This document shows, in pieces, positions 11,788-14,267 of a stretch of 14,267 bases of DNA. Position 1 is the first letter of the stretch; each line of letters begins with the position of its first letter. Where the stretch lies: NCBI GenBank assembly GCA_035493595.1, contig DATJHZ010000485.1, positions 1 through 14,267 on the forward strand, in the 5' to 3' direction. The translations under genes were made by a program, and so were the position numbers. The stretch comes from DATCRE01 sp035493595 (GTDB lineage: Bacteria; Bacteroidota; Bacteroidia; Cytophagales; Cyclobacteriaceae). The notes beneath the pieces are model-generated. The model was not told where the DNA came from and did not search any database. It saw only the letters and a list, made by a program, of their open reading frames with translations.

Positions 11788-14267
11788 TTATTTATCCAGA
11801 TCAGGATCATATTCCCAAAGATCATTAAGAACAGTGCCATAATAACTACCTTGCCCTAAGTATCCTTTGCCATTAATATTAAATGCGGCAGCACTAGCAC
11901 GAGTGTTTCCACCAAACGAAGTTTTCTGGGTCCATGAATCCTGTTGAGCGTCATAAGCCCAGACTTCATTCATCGTCCCGTTACTGCCGCTACCGGTGGC
12001 GACATAAGCGGTTTCATTGATTTTAAAAACAGTTGCATTGAAGGTGACTTTTCCTGGAAAATCATTTAGTTTGCTCCATGACTTATTTGCCGGATCAAAC
12101 AAGTAGAGATCATAAAAAGAATAATTAGCATAACCAAGACCCACTACAATCTTACCATTCACTTCAAAGCTGATACCACCATATCTTCCATCTCCAGGAA
12201 AATCGCCTATGGATTGCCAGGTATCAGTTGCAGGATCATACTCCCAGAAATCCTTCATGTAATTGTAGCTATAGTAATTTCCTGCACCTACATAACCTTT
12301 TCCGTTTGCAGAAAAAGAGAATGCACCATACCGTGTAAGACCTGGAAAATTTGCAATGGAAGTCCATGTGTCGTTAATTAAACTGTAGCGATAAAAATCA
12401 GTTTGATATGAGTAACCAACACCTAGTCCGAAAAAATAAGAATCGTCTATAAGAAAGCCCGATGCATAATAACGTCCTGATGGTGCAGATGAATTTGAAT
12501 TGGATGACCATGCATCTGATGTTGCATTGTATTGCCAGATATCATTTGGATAATAACTACTCCACCCGTTAGATTGCCCCATAAATATGTAGCCTTTGTT
12601 ATTGTAGGTGAAGTAATTTGCACCATTACGATAGAATGGAATATCATTCTTTTCAATCCAGTTACATTCAAACGTACCTGGGAGTGTTAACTGCTGACTA
12701 CCTAAGTTAACGACAAGTTGTGAAATGGAATTTTCTCGAACGTTGCCTAATTTTACAACAAGCTCTGTTGCACTTGCATTTATAACGGAGCAATATGCAG
12801 ACCCGATTTTTATTTCACCATAGCTGCTTATGTTTGGACTTAAGTTCTCACCTGAAATTGTAATGAGTGTGCCAGTCGTTCCTTGCCTGGGTTGAAAATC
12901 TGTAATCGTTGCAGGGATAAGTGAAAACGTACCGGGTAAGCTTACTGATTGATCTGCTACTTTAACCGTTAACGTGGATGACACTGGTGAATTCATCGGC
13001 ACTTCTGCCACAATTTGATTTTTGGTAGCACTAATGGTGTTAGCTTGAATATCTCCAAAAAAAACTTTGCTGTTATTAATGCTGGGACTAAAGTTATCAC
13101 CGTCAATAGTAACAGTACCCCCGATAGCGCCGGTAGAAGGTGAAAAATTCTGAGCTGTGATTGAATTTAATTTGAAGGTCTTATCATAGATTGTTTGATT
13201 CCACCAGTTATTGTACATACCAATAGTTGCATTTGATACAGCAAGATCTGGAGGGATCTTAACTTTTAATTCTGTAGGGGTTGATGAAACAACTTCTGCA
13301 TTGACACCGCCTATATAACAGTATGAATTTAAGTTTGTACCGGTAATGGTAATAACATCATTAAATGTACCTTCTAACGGATTGACATTCTCAATTGTAA
13401 CTGAATAGTTTGTGAAATTATTTTCGGATGAAGTGGCCTTATTAAAGACTGTTACAGTTAAAGGATTTGTTCCGCCACCACCTGCGTTAACAGTGGCTTG
13501 TATATATTGGCCTTCCTGGTAGGTTATAGTAAAAGATCCTTTGCCAGATGTAATCGTTGTGTGCTTTTTGATAAAGTTCCTGCCGGTTATTGTTATCTGA
13601 CTTCCTTCATAACCGTAGTCAGGATAAAAACCGGTGATCTCGGGTGGCTTAATTTCATAGACAGCTTCTGAGCTTGATTTGTTTCCAGCAATGGAAACAG
13701 AGATGGGAACGTTGGTTTCTGCCAGACTATCCGGAACGATAACCTGGATAATGGAATCATTTGAGAAACTAGGCCCAGCGAGAATTCTTCCAAAGGTGAC
13801 AATATTATTGAATGTCTTGTTGCTAAAGTTTTTTCCTTTAATAGTAACAAGATCGCCAATGCCTATAACGCGAGGCTGAAAATCAAATATTTTTGGAGCC
13901 TCACTTCCTAAACTCTTAAAAGTAACATACTCCGCGTAATAGATATGTTGGTCATTTCCGATTAAGCTGATCACAAAGCTTCGAACATAATATTCTTTCC
14001 CTGCTTCAAGATTGGAAGATACGTGAGCTGAAAATTTTCCAGTCTTTCCATGACTAGCACCCAACCTGATAGACTCAGCATTATCCAATGATACAAGCGG
14101 ATTCTCTCCCCAGACAAAACCGTAATCAAGAACTGATGATTTAGTTCCGGCAACGAGCACTGCGTTAAATGTTGCGCCATCTGAATTGATATCAGTAACG
14201 TCTGCAGTCTTTGTTGTTGCATACTCAAGCTTTTCATCATCATCATCCTGACAATCGGAGAGGAGTA
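11788..14267 (-). CDS. Surface lipoprotein with FN3-like, IPT/TIG and Kelch domains, N-terminus off window
   Basis: The frame stays open to the right edge; the GTG at 14160 is internal. Reading in, residues LSDC then QDDDDEK (Cys codon 14251-14253) look like a lipobox followed by the acidic lipoprotein export signal that sends Bacteroidota lipoproteins to the cell surface; Asp just before the Cys is unusual. Then come an FN3-like domain (about 13900-14205; DYGFVWGENP, YYVRSF) and five IPT/TIG domains (about 13650-13899, 13402-13650, 13160-13402, 12911-13160, 12661-12911; each starts near xxxFxPxxG and has VTIxGxNF). Last is a Kelch propeller (11791-12660) with six blades ending DIWQY, DFYRY, DFWEY, DLYLF, EVWAY and DLWEY. 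The first and last strands could close the ring. Probable binding or adhesion role; ligand unknown. Confidence 0.92.
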   Translation of the reverse strand, partial: LLSDCQDDDDEKLEYATTKTADVTDINSDGATFNAVLVAGTKSSVLDYGFVWGENPLVSLDNAESIRLGASHGKTGKFSAHVSSNLEAGKEYYVRSFVISLIGNDQHIYYAEYVTFKSLGSEAPKIFDFQPRVIGIGDLVTIKGKNFSNKTFNNIVTFGRILAGPSFSNDSIIQVIVPDSLAETNVPISVSIAGNKSSSEAVYEIKPPEITGFYPDYGYEGSQITITGRNFIKKHTTITSGKGSFTITYQEGQYIQATVNAGGGGTNPLTVTVFNKATSSENNFTNYSVTIENVNPLEGTFNDVITITGTNLNSYCYIGGVNAEVVSSTPTELKVKIPPDLAVSNATIGMYNNWWNQTIYDKTFKLNSITAQNFSPSTGAIGGTVTIDGDNFSPSINNSKVFFGDIQANTISATKNQIVAEVPMNSPVSSTLTVKVADQSVSLPGTFSLIPATITDFQPRQGTTGTLITISGENLSPNISSYGEIKIGSAYCSVINASATELVVKLGNVRENSISQLVVNLGSQQLTLPGTFECNWIEKNDIPFYRNGANYFTYNNKGYIFMGQSNGWSSYYPNDIWQYNATSDAWSSNSNSSAPSGRYYASGFLIDDSYFFGLGVGYSYQTDFYRYSLINDTWTSIANFPGLTRYGAFSFSANGKGYVGAGNYYSYNYMKDFWEYDPATDTWQSIGDFPGDGRYGGISFEVNGKIVVGLGYANYSFYDLYLFDPANKSWSKLNDFPGKVTFNATVFKINETAYVATGSGSNGTMNEVWAYDAQQDSWTQKTSFGGNTRASAAAFNINGKGYLGQGSYYGTVLNDLWEYDPDLDK

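Noticed and set aside
13593..13859. Minus-strand open frame of 88 codons
   Set aside because: It lies inside the TIG-Kelch gene in another frame, has no family features, and the main frame has clear domains throughout.
14158..14160. GTG as start of the TIG-Kelch protein
   Set aside because: The frame stays open to the window edge and includes a lipobox-like Cys with an acidic tail about 30 residues upstream.

Overview
The window looks like chromosomal DNA of a Bacteroidota bacterium, most likely from the Cytophagales side of the phylum. The evidence is moderate-to-low GC, mostly absent Shine-Dalgarno sequences, PorT-like outer-membrane barrels, lipoproteins with a Bacteroidota-type surface-export tail, an IPT/TIG plus Kelch lipoprotein, and a long (669 aa) urocanate hydratase. 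I see no tRNA, rRNA, CRISPR, integrase, transposase or phage gene. The species call is inference from gene content, not a database match.

Left part (1-3394, all plus strand): a patatin-like phospholipase cut by the window edge, then hutU (urocanate hydratase) after a 1-nt gap, then a small outer-membrane beta-barrel protein 50 nt further on. The set ends in a strong intrinsic terminator. The rest of the gap (about 3395-3670) holds several repeat-like elements: two ACTCC/GGAGT mini-palindromes, a four-unit CACAGAG array with a 10-11 nt period, and a CCTCACCC/GGGTGAGG stem-loop.

Middle part (3671-6332): a secreted protein with an apparent class I glutamine-amidotransferase/ThuA-like core (minus strand) diverges from a MacB/FtsX-type ABC permease (plus strand) that has no ATPase gene beside it. 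A bidirectional terminator separates the permease from the next, convergent gene.

Right part (6435-14267): minus-strand genes for an endonuclease/exonuclease/phosphatase-fold lipoprotein with a C-terminal jacalin-like lectin domain, an unrecognised lipoprotein, and a TPM-domain membrane protein with four CXXC pairs and a Ser/Gly tail. A divergent plus-strand secreted alpha/beta hydrolase follows. Last comes a large minus-strand surface lipoprotein (FN3-like domain, five IPT/TIG domains, six-blade Kelch propeller) that runs off the right edge. A 441-nt gap (7803-8243) carries a perfect 10-bp inverted repeat but no supportable gene.

Most encoded proteins carry an export signal or membrane segments, so the theme is the cell envelope and surface. 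The clear exceptions are the histidine-degradation enzyme HutU and the patatin. I do not see a coherent multi-gene new system. The most unusual single items are the EEP-jacalin lipoprotein, the TPM protein with appended zinc-ribbon-like motifs, the secreted GATase-like protein and the repeat cluster at 3416-3665.
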